Source: Lysinibacillus macroides (lineage in GTDB: Bacteria; Bacillota; Bacilli; Bacillales_A; Planococcaceae). From it: 64,000 nucleotides of DNA. Below are positions 1 to 8,445 of this stretch, in pieces. Under the pieces are notes generated by a model, which had not been told where the DNA came from, made no database searches, and saw nothing but the letters and a program-made list of their open reading frames with translations. A program made the translations under genes and the position numbers. The stretch spans positions 1 through 64,000 of the forward strand of contig NZ_LGCI01000005.1 in the NCBI RefSeq assembly GCF_001281525.1, read 5' to 3'. Each line of letters starts with the position of its first letter. Positions within the stretch are counted from its first letter, which is position 1.

Positions 1-280
1 TTCCACTAAAAAGTGTTCTTGTTGTGGTGCAGAAAAACCGATGAAACTATCTGAACGCACCTACCATTGTTCCTGCGGCTATGTGGCAGCTCGTGACTAT
101 AATTCAGCAATTAATATCAAAAACAAAGGTATACGCCTATTAGCGTGATCATAAGCACCAAAACTCTTGGAACAAGAGGGGTAGCTCGGTCAGTTTTCGT
201 TGGCTAGTAAAAGCAACGATAAGTCGAGAAGCCCCCACTTCAAGCGACTCGCAAGGGTGGTAAGGGGTGGGAGTAGTTCA
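1..280 (+). mobile_element. 3' part of an IS200/IS605-family (tnpB) element, right end included
   Basis: The window opens inside a transposon-encoded TnpB gene (stop at 146-148) and runs on into a GC-richer non-coding tail that ends near 280 with a GTAGTTCAC-type end. The tail has a C-rich strand at 232-238 and a G-rich strand at 264-271 that can fold into the hairpin expected at the right end of such elements. The left end and any tnpA lie outside the window. The exact end at about 280 is inferred from resemblance to known right ends and has not been tested against an empty site. Confidence 0.7.
2..148 (+). CDS. tnpB: TnpB (IS605 OrfB) RNA-guided nuclease, C-terminal fragment cut by window start
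   Basis: The reading frame starting at base 2 encodes 48 residues to a TGA at 146-148. It contains the C-terminal zinc finger of TnpB (CSCC at the start, then CSCG after 19 residues) followed by RDYNSAINI, which carries the last catalytic aspartate of the RuvC-like nuclease fold. TnpB enzymes are RNA-guided DNA nucleases that protect and spread IS200/IS605 elements. Only the end of the protein is visible, so it cannot be judged whether the full gene is intact. The zinc ligands and the Asp are present. Confidence 0.85.
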   Translation, partial: STKKCSCCGAEKPMKLSERTYHCSCGYVAARDYNSAINIKNKGIRLLA

Positions 281-300
281 CAGTTATCATAATGGTAAGG
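120..300 (+). ncRNA. Putative omegaRNA (TnpB guide RNA) from the element's right end
   Basis: In IS200/IS605 elements the TnpB guide RNA overlaps the 3' end of tnpB and runs through the right end, using the adjoining flank as guide. Here the sequence after the tnpB stop is GC-rich, can form hairpins (for example CCCAC at 234-238 with GTGGG at 267-271), and ends at a GTAGTTCA element end near 280. If that end is right, the guide would be the first 16-20 bases after 280. The 5' boundary is a guess. Role by family analogy only. Confidence 0.5.
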
Positions 301-315
301 GGAATCTTGTTCATT

Positions 316-354
316 AAAAAAGCGAAAACACCAAAAGAGGGGTTTTCGCTTTCA
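316..354 (-). terminator. Rho-independent terminator of the VOC gene
   Basis: Arms AAAGCGAAAAC and GTTTTCGCTTT enclose a short loop. On the minus strand the hairpin is followed by a run of T, directly after the stop of the VOC-family gene. Confidence 0.8.
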
Positions 355-358
355 ATTT

Positions 359-796
359 TTAATGCTGATTTCCGTCTTCTGCTAGAATTTGCACACGTTC
401 CTCAAAGCTCACGACTCTATGTAGTTCGTGTAGCATCCAAAGGTAACCAAATTCATCGCTAAACATAGCGTTGGATATGCCGAAATCAGGCATTTTTGTG
501 ACGGGTTGAACTTCTTTACAGCCTGCATTTATCGCTTTTTCATAGGTTTCAGCGATATTTGGTACTAAAATATTAAACCAAATTGGCTTGGGATCATCAG
601 GTTTAGGGGCAATCATTTGATACTCAGGATTTTCATCCAGCATATGAAATCTTACGTCATATAGCTTAAAAACAACTTCATTCTTCCCAACTGGAAAATC
701 TGTTACCTCGACACGTTCAATATCAAAAATTTTCTCATATAACGCTAATGCTTTTAAACTATCTGTGACAACCATATCAATTTCCACGCCAACCAT
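359..796 (-). CDS. VOC-superfamily (glyoxalase/bleomycin-resistance fold) protein
   Basis: A protein of about 145 residues with the paired beta-alpha-beta-beta-beta layout of the vicinal oxygen chelate fold: VGVEIDMVV at the N terminus, then a second half beginning PIWFNILVPNI and ending with FSDEFGYLWMLHEL, the phrase typical of PhnB/glyoxalase-like members. Such proteins are metal-dependent enzymes or drug-binding proteins, and the substrate cannot be read here. ATG at 796 is chosen because the AAGGAG at 805-810 lies 8 bases upstream; ATG at 799 and GTG codons further up are alternatives. It is monocistronic, with its own terminator, next to a transposon end. The call is general: family clear, function unknown. 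Confidence 0.8.
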   Translation of the reverse strand: MVGVEIDMVVTDSLKALALYEKIFDIERVEVTDFPVGKNEVVFKLYDVRFHMLDENPEYQMIAPKPDDPKPIWFNILVPNIAETYEKAINAGCKEVQPVTKMPDFGISNAMFSDEFGYLWMLHELHRVVSFEERVQILAEDGNQH

Positions 797-908
797 CATC
801 ACCACTCCTTAAGAATCATATTTATATTATTAGCGTAACACATTTTTTCTTGTTTATGCAGTAGAACGAGGTTTTTATACTTACAACATAAATTTTTGGG
901 TGAGATCA

Positions 909-1031
909 ATGAATTTGAACGTTAATTATGCATTTAAACAATTGTTTGACAACGAAAAAAATAAAGAGATGCCGATTGTATTTTTTAATGTGGTGTTCAA
1001 TTTTCACAATGGCGAGTATGAGGAGGACTAG
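909..1031 (+). pseudogene. N-terminal remnant of an Rpn-type PD-(D/E)XK nuclease/transposase
   Basis: A 40-codon frame begins MNLNVNYAFKQLFDNEKNKE and stops at TAG 1029-1031. The opening (xLxVDYAFKxLFG) is the signature start of the recombination-promoting nuclease/putative transposase family, whose members are about 250-300 residues. Only the start survives, and the catalytic residues further on are absent. No clear ribosome site precedes it. Most likely a decayed copy; recognition rests on about 20 residues. Confidence 0.5.
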
Positions 1032-1552
1032 CAATTAAGGTTAGATTTACTTATGAAAACGACAACTAATGAATGTTGAAATCCAATTTGCCCACCAATA
1101 TGATGTGGGCAAATACTCTATCTATTATTAGTCCAACTAAGTTAAAGAGCATCCATCATAAAAATGAAATTGTATGAAAAGTTGATTTGTACCAAAAAAC
1201 GGTGCGAATCGACTTTTTTATTTATTAAAGAATGCGGATTATGATGAACTATCGGTCATAAAGGAATTTAAAAATTATGTAACTTTTTGAGGTGATCATA
1301 AGTCTACTTTGAAGAGAATAGTTTGCTGTACTCATAGAATAAGGGGGTATTTTCCATTTGGTGTCGAGTTGAAGAAGTTTGCTAGAAGATGTTCGTGTAA
1401 TTTTGACAAATTCTTTGTTTTATATGAAGCTTTTGAAGGAGAGCGGTTAGCACTCTAGTACCGAATCTACTCTTTTCAATAAAAATCCCACATTTTAGGT
1501 TTTTTTCGTGTTAAGATGATTAAGACTATTGAATAGCAAAAAGGAGATTAGG
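1032..1552. other. Intergenic stretch with two hairpins, no gene seen
   Basis: Two inverted repeats stand out. One is a perfect pair of 9-base arms TTTGCCCAC/GTGGGCAAA at 1087-1095 and 1105-1113. The other is a 13-bp stem with G-T pairs at 1181-1193 and 1201-1213 followed by seven T, which looks like a rho-independent terminator on the plus strand. The rest up to the ribosome site of the next gene (AAGGAG near 1541) shows no convincing coding frame. It probably holds the promoter of the stalk-domain gene, but no strong -35/-10 pair with proper spacing was found. Confidence 0.5.
1181..1220 (+). terminator. Terminator-like hairpin downstream of the Rpn remnant
   Basis: GTTGATTTGTACC at 1181 pairs (with G-T pairs) with GGTGCGAATCGAC at 1201-1213, followed by TTTTTTTA. 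It may be the surviving terminator of the decayed nuclease gene. Confidence 0.6.
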
Positions 1553-3457
1553 ATGTTTAAGAAACTAAAGACTACATGTATTGTAACAGCAGTTGCTTTG
1601 GCTACAATTTTGCCTGGACAAGCGTCTGCATCAGCTTCTGGTAACAATGGGATTCAAATAAAAAACAATGTATCAATTATCATTAATGGAGAAACGATTA
1701 ATGTCTATGATCCTATTTTAAATAAATCGGATTATTTACTATTGCCAATGCGCGCATTATATGAAGCAATTGGTGCCAGCGTGTCTTGGGATAAGGAAAC
1801 GTTGACAGCGTCTGCTTATCGTAGTGGTAAGACAGTTGATTTAACGATTGATTCTATGAAAGCCTTAGTGGATGGTCAAGAGGTTGCGATGGATGTTGCG
1901 CCATTTATGTATAAAGACCGTACATATATGCCATTGCGTTTTGTGAGTGAAAACTTTGATGGTATTGTTAATTGGGACGAGGTTACTCAATCGGTAGATA
2001 TTACATTATCAGACGATTTACCAGTGGAGCAGCCACAACAACCGCAGGAGGACCCCTATATCTTACATATCAATAATAAGCGTATTGTCATGCAAGATTC
2101 CATTATTACGAGGGATGGAAGAACCTATTTACCTGCTAATTATATCTATGATTACTTAAATGACTCCTCTGGGATGTGGCAGCCAGATGGTTCCTTTGAA
2201 TTACAGGTTGGCGGTATGAGCTTTGTATTCAACGATGGTAGCAATCAGGCTTTGCTTAACAATGAGGCTGTGACAATGGCAGAAAAGCCATTTATCCAAA
2301 GTGGTAAAATGTACGTTCCTGCTAAGTTTCTTGTTGATGCATTAGGCGGAAATTTACGTTATATCACAGATAAAAAGGAAATGTATATTTATGTGTATCG
2401 TTATATGTACATAAGCCCGTTCCTTGAAAAATCATATGGTTCAACGTCATTCCCAACCGCTGTTCCTTCAGCGCATGTAGACGGGGACCGTGATTTATTG
2501 AATAGTGATAATCCTGAAACATTAAAACGCAAGCTTATTCCATTAAACAATGCAACACTTGCACAATATGATGTGAAAGCAACATCTGCAACGAATAAGC
2601 ACCGTGTTTTTGGCTGGCATTATAATCAGTTAGGAACAGATATAAATTTAGGAATTACTGTTCAAAATACATCGACTACAGAGAGTATCAAGATTACAGA
2701 CTCGAGAGGGATTAGTCAAAAAACAGGGAATAGCTGGGTCGGTCATGATATTGGTTTAACAATTGCTGATGCTGTATTAAATGATAGATTAAGAGAGTCA
2801 GAGAGTACTGGCATTGTTATTGCACCTGGAGAAACAAAGGTTATTGAGGCATACGATCTACATTTTGAATATATTATCGGCTTTATCCATGATTTAGATG
2901 TTCAAGCGGTGAATGGCGGTAAGCCAGAGTATACAATTCGTACGGTACTAACAAAGGATAACAGTGATTTAGCAAGCATTAAAACAGAGCAGGTGCCGAT
3001 TGATGAGTATGCTAAGCATCCACGAGGCGCATGGTCGAGTGCTGCGATTAAGGCCGAGTTCCCAACCTATACAGTGGATTCGCCAGAGGTAGGCTATAAC
3101 ATCTCTAATGGTAGTACAGACAATCTGCAAACAGAGGAAAATTCAATGTCAAAAGTGAATGGAGCGGTAGGAAATCCAGGACATTTTGGTGTGAACTATA
3201 AGGTTTCTATTCCTATTGAAAATCCAACAGGTACTAGAAAAACAATTAAGATGAAGCTTGCTGGTCGTGGTGGTTCATATAGTGGTGCGATTAAGATTAA
3301 TGGTCAAGTATATTTAGTACCTAATTTACGAGTAGGGGCTGAATATGTGGAATTACCTGATGTTCAGATAAGAGGTACGAAGGATACGATTGAGTTAGAA
3401 CTTATGCATGCTGGTGGTGTGAATCTTCCAGTAGCGATCTATGTTGAAACAAAATAA
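1553..3457 (+). CDS. Secreted protein with two copper-amine-oxidase-N-type stalk domains
   Basis: A predicted secreted protein of about 634 residues. The N terminus is a typical signal peptide (MFKKLKTTCIVTAVALATIL, then cleavage after ASA). Two copies of the Cu_amine_oxidN1 stalk domain follow: residues ~30-145 (LPMRALYEAIGASVSWDKE, then YMPLRFVSENFDGIVNWDE) and ~165-285 (LPANYIYDYL, then YVPAKFLVDALGGNL). The remaining ~340 residues are unrecognised and look beta-rich. These stalk domains are common in Bacillales wall-associated proteins and are not themselves oxidases. ATG at 1553 is chosen because AAGGAG at 1541-1546 precedes it; an upstream in-frame TTG at 1529 would put eight charged residues before the signal peptide. 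The SLH glycosidase gene follows after about 60 bases and may be co-transcribed. Confidence 0.85.
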   Translation: MFKKLKTTCIVTAVALATILPGQASASASGNNGIQIKNNVSIIINGETINVYDPILNKSDYLLLPMRALYEAIGASVSWDKETLTASAYRSGKTVDLTIDSMKALVDGQEVAMDVAPFMYKDRTYMPLRFVSENFDGIVNWDEVTQSVDITLSDDLPVEQPQQPQEDPYILHINNKRIVMQDSIITRDGRTYLPANYIYDYLNDSSGMWQPDGSFELQVGGMSFVFNDGSNQALLNNEAVTMAEKPFIQSGKMYVPAKFLVDALGGNLRYITDKKEMYIYVYRYMYISPFLEKSYGSTSFPTAVPSAHVDGDRDLLNSDNPETLKRKLIPLNNATLAQYDVKATSATNKHRVFGWHYNQLGTDINLGITVQNTSTTESIKITDSRGISQKTGNSWVGHDIGLTIADAVLNDRLRESESTGIVIAPGETKVIEAYDLHFEYIIGFIHDLDVQAVNGGKPEYTIRTVLTKDNSDLASIKTEQVPIDEYAKHPRGAWSSAAIKAEFPTYTVDSPEVGYNISNGSTDNLQTEENSMSKVNGAVGNPGHFGVNYKVSIPIENPTGTRKTIKMKLAGRGGSYSGAIKINGQVYLVPNLRVGAEYVELPDVQIRGTKDTIELELMHAGGVNLPVAIYVETK

Positions 3458-3525
3458 TAAAGTTCTTGGCACGCGTCATAGTTATGATGTCGTGCCAAAC
3501 TTTGAATTAATATGGAGTGAAGAAA

Positions 3526-6018
3526 TTGGCAAGAAAACTAGTAACGATTGTTGTCGTCATGTTCGTTTTGATGCTAACAGTTAGCCCGATCAATGGGCAG
3601 GCAGCCACTTTGGGTAATAAGGTCAGTGAAGTGAAAAAAGAGGTGTCACCACAGGTAACGCATATACAGCAAAGCTATCAATCAGGTTCTACTCGTCAGT
3701 TTGTAAATGTTTTAGATGTAAATTTAAACAATACATATACAAAACTAGAAATTGGTATGCCGAATCCTATTAATTCCTTAAAAACAACAACAGCAATGGC
3801 TAAGCAAAATACAACTGATGGCCATCGTGTTGTTGGTGCTGTGAATGCTTCTTACTTTTTAGGCAATGGTATGCCCGCAAATCTATTAGCTGAAAACAAT
3901 GAAATTATTAACTATGGTATTTTGGGAGATTCCTATGATAGCCCGACACAAAAGCCAGTTGCTTTTGGTCTATCAAAATCAGGACAAGCAATAGCAGACT
4001 ATTATTCTACGCAGCTATCTTTTCAAATAAATGGTAAAAACTATCCGATTGACTTGATTAATAGTGAACGAGGCACAAATAAAACAGTTTTATATACCTC
4101 TGAAAAAAGAACAACAGGTACAAATAATTGGGGTGTAGAAATTGTTGTAACAGGTGCTAGTCAGGATACAAGCTCTTTACATTTTGGGGATCAATTCTCA
4201 GGCATAGTTTCCCATGTGACTGCTTATGGAGCTGAAGGAAATTCAACTGTACCGGCAGATGGCTTTGTTATTTCTGTGCAAAATAAGGAGCTAGCAGCAG
4301 AGTTAGGTAGTATTCTAGCGGGTGCAACTGTTGATGTGAGCTTATCGATCGATCAAAAATGGATGGATGCTCAGTTTATTTTAGCAGCAGGGCCAATGCT
4401 TGTGCGAAATGGCAAAGTGGATATTTCGATGCCAACCAATTCAGGCTTTGCTTCAACACGTAGCCCACGTACAGCTGTAGCGATTGATGCTACAGGGACA
4501 AAGGTATTTCTTGTAACAGTGGATGGCCGCTTAAGCGGGCATAGTAATGGGGTGAATTTACCCGACCTAGCCTCTCATTTAATTTCAATGGGGGCATCCA
4601 CAGCGCTGAACTTAGATGGTGGTGGCTCAACAGCGATGGTTGTACGTAATCCAGGTGGCTATTTTGCTAATCTTGTTAATACACCATCAGAGGGCAGTGA
4701 GCGGCGAGTATCTGCTATTTTGCAGGTTGTTAATACAGCACCGCCAGGACAAGCTAAATCCATTACATTAAGCAGTGTTAATCAAGTGATGAAGGGTTCA
4801 TCTGTTAATATACAGGTAGCAAGCGCTTATGACCAATACCTGAATCCAATCACAATTGATCCAGCAAATATGACATGGACGGTTGAAGGCAATATTGGTC
4901 AAATGAACGGCGCAACCTTTACAGCTACACAAAAAGGTGAAGGAAAAATTATTGGTCAATATGAAGGCATTCGTACATCCATACCTGTGAAAGTTGTAGA
5001 CTTAGCTGAAAAGCCTATTTTACTAGATAGCTTTGATAATGCTTCAGCTTGGACAGCAGAGGTGGCGAAGGCAAAGGCATCTTTAGCAAGCTCCAAAGAT
5101 TATGCTAGACAAGGCGCTGCTAGTATGCAATTAAACTATGATTTTACAACAGCAGGAACAGAGACAAAGGCTGCTTATATGGTAGCGAAAACGCCAATTG
5201 CTCTATCAAGTCAACCTAAAAATATCGGTGTTTGGGTATTCGGTGATGGTGGCAAGCATTGGCTACGAGGTGTTGTTATTGATGGCACAGGCACAAAGCA
5301 AACGATTGACTTCACAAGTCAGGGCGGCTTAGACTGGCATGGCTGGAAATACGTAACAGCTGATATTCCAAATGATTTACCATTGCCATTGAAATTTGAT
5401 CGTTTATATGTAGCGCAACCAGATGCAGCTTTACAAAAGAAAGGTCAGCTTTATTTTGATCAATTACAGGCTGTTTATAAAGATAATCATGAAGAATTGG
5501 TGTACACAGATGTAGCGAAGGGACATTGGGCATTTGCAGATGTTCAAAGCTTATATGATGAAGCATTGATTAAAGGTTATTCAAATGGAACATTTAAACC
5601 AGAAGCATCCATTACACGTGCAGAGGCAGCAACGATTATTGCACGTGCGCTTAATTTGACAACAACGAAGAATTCAAGCTTTAAAGATGTAGGCAAGAGC
5701 CATTATGCATACAGTGCCATTGCAGCAGTTGAGCAGGCTGGGATCATCAAAGGGCAGGAAGCAGGGAAATTTAATCCAAATGGACAGCTTTCACGTGCAG
5801 AGATGTCAGCGATTTTAGCAAGAGCGTATCAATTAACAGGTACAAGTCAAGTAAGCTTCTCAGATGTAAAAGCAACGCATTGGGCTTACAGCAATATTCA
5901 AGCGCTTGTCGCAAATGATTTAACAAGCGGCTTTCCCGATAATACATTTAGACCAGATGCACAAATTACTCGTGCTCAATTCGCAAGCTTCTTAAATAGA
6001 TGCTTAACATTAAAATAA
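3526..6018 (+). CDS. SLH-anchored phosphodiester glycosidase family protein
   Basis: About 830 residues, exported: hydrophobic signal segment followed by GQAA. Residues ~95-405 match the phosphodiester glycosidase (NAGPA) family, with AVNASYF, AAGPMLVRNGK, the RSPRTAVAID strand and the conserved NLDGGGSTAMVV. This family cleaves sugar-phosphodiester links and is common in wall-modifying proteins. A bacterial Ig-like segment (~410-495) and a beta-rich, carbohydrate-binding-like segment (~500-650) follow. Three SLH repeats occupy the last ~170 residues (each with a TRAE- or SRAE-type motif), fixing the protein to the secondary wall polymer. TTG at 3526 has GGAG 8 bases upstream; GTG at 3517 is the alternative and would overlap that site. 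The substrate in this cell, probably a teichoic-type polymer, is inferred. Confidence 0.9.
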   Translation: MARKLVTIVVVMFVLMLTVSPINGQAATLGNKVSEVKKEVSPQVTHIQQSYQSGSTRQFVNVLDVNLNNTYTKLEIGMPNPINSLKTTTAMAKQNTTDGHRVVGAVNASYFLGNGMPANLLAENNEIINYGILGDSYDSPTQKPVAFGLSKSGQAIADYYSTQLSFQINGKNYPIDLINSERGTNKTVLYTSEKRTTGTNNWGVEIVVTGASQDTSSLHFGDQFSGIVSHVTAYGAEGNSTVPADGFVISVQNKELAAELGSILAGATVDVSLSIDQKWMDAQFILAAGPMLVRNGKVDISMPTNSGFASTRSPRTAVAIDATGTKVFLVTVDGRLSGHSNGVNLPDLASHLISMGASTALNLDGGGSTAMVVRNPGGYFANLVNTPSEGSERRVSAILQVVNTAPPGQAKSITLSSVNQVMKGSSVNIQVASAYDQYLNPITIDPANMTWTVEGNIGQMNGATFTATQKGEGKIIGQYEGIRTSIPVKVVDLAEKPILLDSFDNASAWTAEVAKAKASLASSKDYARQGAASMQLNYDFTTAGTETKAAYMVAKTPIALSSQPKNIGVWVFGDGGKHWLRGVVIDGTGTKQTIDFTSQGGLDWHGWKYVTADIPNDLPLPLKFDRLYVAQPDAALQKKGQLYFDQLQAVYKDNHEELVYTDVAKGHWAFADVQSLYDEALIKGYSNGTFKPEASITRAEAATIIARALNLTTTKNSSFKDVGKSHYAYSAIAAVEQAGIIKGQEAGKFNPNGQLSRAEMSAILARAYQLTGTSQVSFSDVKATHWAYSNIQALVANDLTSGFPDNTFRPDAQITRAQFASFLNRCLTLK

Positions 6019-6026
6019 CGCTTAAC

Positions 6027-6064
6027 AAGCCCCTGTAGACAAAAGAACTACAGGGGTTTGCTTT
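6027..6064 (+). terminator. Terminator of the SLH glycosidase gene
   Basis: GCCCCTGTAG at 6029-6038 pairs with CTACAGGGGT at 6048-6057, followed by TTGCTTTT. Confidence 0.8.
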
Positions 6065-6099
6065 TGATTGAACTATAAATAACCGCAAAACTACACAAG

Positions 6100-6131
6100 A
6101 AAAAATCCGCTTTGTGTGAAGCGGATTTTTG
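6100..6131 (-). terminator. Terminator of the HlyD-like gene
   Basis: AAAAATCCGCT at 6101-6111 pairs with AGCGGATTTTT at 6119-6130. On the minus strand the T-run follows the hairpin, just after the HlyD-like stop. It may act in both directions. Confidence 0.75.
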
Positions 6132-6134
6132 TAT

Positions 6135-7388
6135 TTAGAAAACAATATATTTAACATATTGCTGCCAGGTTAAATCTTTAAAGTGGCTCCATTGAATTTT
6201 TTCAACAGGCATTGTGCGGAAAGTATAGGCAGCAATATTACGCGGTTGATTAGAAATTAGTGGTGTACCTTCATCTAAATAGTCCGTAAAAACAGCTGAC
6301 TTAGCCGTATTAAACTCTACATGAATATCCATGAGCTGAATTTTTCCATCTGAATCAATCCGATATAGCTTTTTTTTACCTTTTTTCGTTGTCACTACCC
6401 ATGATTTATCCACTTTATAGGAATCAAAGGCTTCATTCACAATAATCGAAGCTTTGCCAGTTGTGGAAAATGGAATATCCTCTAATAAGCTATCCTGCTG
6501 TAAGAGCACTTCATAGTTGGCTGGCTGTGGCAGGGCGGCTGTTTTAGCTAGCTCCTTTGCCCAAACTGTGTCGTTATTTGTAGCGATGACTTGTTTATCT
6601 AAAACAATGCCTGATAAAGCCTCCTTGACATGCTTCACTTTTAAATCAACCGTTTGCCCCTCATGTACCTTTTGCCATTCTTTTTCAGATAAATAGGCAT
6701 ACATCGCTTTTTCAGAGGAATAGATTTCAATTGTAAGGGTTCCTGCATCTTCCTTAACGGCTGCTACAATACCATCTACTGGGCTAATAAGTCCTTGCCG
6801 TGCTTGAATTTGTGCAATCTGTGCCTCAATAACTGCGATTTGACGATTTGTTTCAGCAATATGTCGATTTAACAATGCGACTGCTGTCGATGGTGAATTT
6901 TGCTGAGCCAGCTCAAATTTTAGCGTAACAGATAACTTATCATCAATTTGGTTAGTATCAATAGAGCTTTTTGGATCAGCACCATTATAATCATTCTCAA
7001 TTAAATCAAGGGTATCCTCTAAATCACTTAACTCAGTTTCATAGGCGGTAAGCTCTGCTTCAAGCTTTGTTAGCTCATCATTTACCTCATCCTCTTTATA
7101 CGTAGCAAGTAAATCATTCATCATCACTTCCTGGCCACGTTTTACATTGACCGCTGATAGACTTCTTGCATCAGCAGAAATGGTGTAGGTTTCAGCTGGT
7201 GCAACAATGGCTTCCTTATTGACCCGCTCGGTATGTGTACCGATATGAGCCTTTTGAAATTCGTCAATAAAATAAGAGCGTGCCACATGGCTATCATCCT
7301 TAAAGACAAAATAAGCATTTATACCGATGATGAGCATTGCTAGTACAATAGCGATGCTTGTCCATGGTCTTGTCCTGATAAATGCCAT
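6135..7388 (-). CDS. HlyD-like membrane-fusion/adaptor protein
   Basis: About 417 residues with one N-terminal membrane segment (TSIAIVLAMLIIGINAYFVF) and a large outside part. A lipoyl-like half (IVAPAETYTISADARSLSAV, then VKRGQEVMMNDLLATY) leads into a long coiled coil (ELTKLEAELTAYETELSDLE), a second helix (IAETNRQIAVIEAQIAQIQA) and the returning lipoyl half (GLISPVDGIVAAV). This is the layout of HlyD/RND periplasmic adaptors, which in Gram-positives work with ABC exporters. No ABC transporter gene is adjacent. ATG at 7388 overlaps the stop of the upstream membrane-protein gene by one base (TGATG), so the two are translationally coupled. The exported substrate is unknown. Confidence 0.75.
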   Translation of the reverse strand: MAFIRTRPWTSIAIVLAMLIIGINAYFVFKDDSHVARSYFIDEFQKAHIGTHTERVNKEAIVAPAETYTISADARSLSAVNVKRGQEVMMNDLLATYKEDEVNDELTKLEAELTAYETELSDLEDTLDLIENDYNGADPKSSIDTNQIDDKLSVTLKFELAQQNSPSTAVALLNRHIAETNRQIAVIEAQIAQIQARQGLISPVDGIVAAVKEDAGTLTIEIYSSEKAMYAYLSEKEWQKVHEGQTVDLKVKHVKEALSGIVLDKQVIATNNDTVWAKELAKTAALPQPANYEVLLQQDSLLEDIPFSTTGKASIIVNEAFDSYKVDKSWVVTTKKGKKKLYRIDSDGKIQLMDIHVEFNTAKSAVFTDYLDEGTPLISNQPRNIAAYTFRTMPVEKIQWSHFKDLTWQQYVKYIVF

Positions 7389-8065
7389 CAACCTAACCCC
7401 CTAGCAATCCATTCTTTAATTGGTAGCACACTAATCATACCAATAAATAAGGCCATAAATAGCTGTATCCCAATAAGTTTAACGATTAATATCTTTCTAC
7501 TAGCTGCTTCCTCCCATTTTGATAGGAATAAATATTGCACAATAACAATGACGATCGTTGTGATCGTAATTTGATTGATGGTAAATAATATGAAATCTGT
7601 CTCAATTATTTGCAAGGCAAGAGGTGCTAGCGAAAAGAAAGAAAATAGCGTTGTATAGCCTGCTGCAGAGAAAACAGCAAATAAAATCGCTTTTTCAATT
7701 AATAAAAAAGTAACAACATAAAGCTGAATTTTTTTGATCCATGTATAAGGAATATCCGTTAGTAGATGCAAAATATATGTGACCCCATAATAATGGAAAC
7801 AGAAATATACAGTTGCCCATAAAATGGCCCCAAGCATTGACAGCAATCGAGCTACATAGTATTCATTTTGTAAATCCATTGCGAATAAACTCGTTAAATT
7901 TTCTGTGCCCATCCCCCAAAACTCGCGAGCTGCGAATAATAGGACAAAGAGGATGAAAACTGTAAATACACGTTTTTTATAGCCAGCAATCTCGCCTTCT
8001 TCGACGATGTTTGTAAAGTAAGCTGGATTTTTTAAACTATGCCAAAACTTATAATGATAAAACAT
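7388..8065 (-). CDS. YIP1-like integral membrane protein
   Basis: About 225 residues with five or so hydrophobic segments (VFTVFILFVLLFAA; LLSMLGAILWATVYFCF; LYVVTFLLIEKAILFAVF; ITTIVIVIVQYLFL; LIGIQLFMALFIGMISV). The layout and lack of catalytic motifs fit the YIP1-type family found in Bacillales, though this is recognition by pattern only. It is the first gene of a two-gene unit with the HlyD-like adaptor, so it may serve as its membrane partner in place of an ABC transporter; that is inference. ATG at 8065 is preferred over TTG at 8071 because an AAAGGA site sits about 9 bases before the ATG and too close to the TTG. Confidence 0.6.
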   Translation of the reverse strand: MFYHYKFWHSLKNPAYFTNIVEEGEIAGYKKRVFTVFILFVLLFAAREFWGMGTENLTSLFAMDLQNEYYVARLLSMLGAILWATVYFCFHYYGVTYILHLLTDIPYTWIKKIQLYVVTFLLIEKAILFAVFSAAGYTTLFSFFSLAPLALQIIETDFILFTINQITITTIVIVIVQYLFLSKWEEAASRKILIVKLIGIQLFMALFIGMISVLPIKEWIARGLG

Positions 8066-8445
8066 AAACAAGCGTCCTTTCCTCCAAAATAATCAATATC
8101 AAAATTGTAGTATACACTCTAAAAAGAGATGATGACATATAAAAATAGCTGTTTTTTTATCATTTCATACATGTGATGCTTCTTCTATTAGCATTAATAG
8201 TATTGAAAAAACGCATTCCGTCAATATATGTCGAATTAGATAATACTATTGTATAGTATAATTGAAATAACTTCCTGTTTTTCTTACTAGTAATTTTGAA
8301 AAATTACTTTTGATGCTCATAATTTTGTAAAAGTAAGAGAATGGCTTGAAAATATGTAATTTATTCCGATACAAAAGTAATGACTCACAATGAAAATGAA
8401 CATAATCATTTTCCTATACAGATTAAAGATGAAAGGGTGGTTCGA
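8066..8445. other. Divergent intergenic region with a palindrome over a possible -10
   Basis: This region separates the minus-strand membrane genes from the giant repeat protein. It is very AT-rich. Arms ATACTAT at 8243-8249 and ATAGTAT at 8253-8259 form an inverted repeat that overlaps TATAAT-like sequence at 8257-8262, so a regulator could block a promoter here. A frame starting at ATG 8380 runs into the downstream gene but has no ribosome site. Confidence 0.4.
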
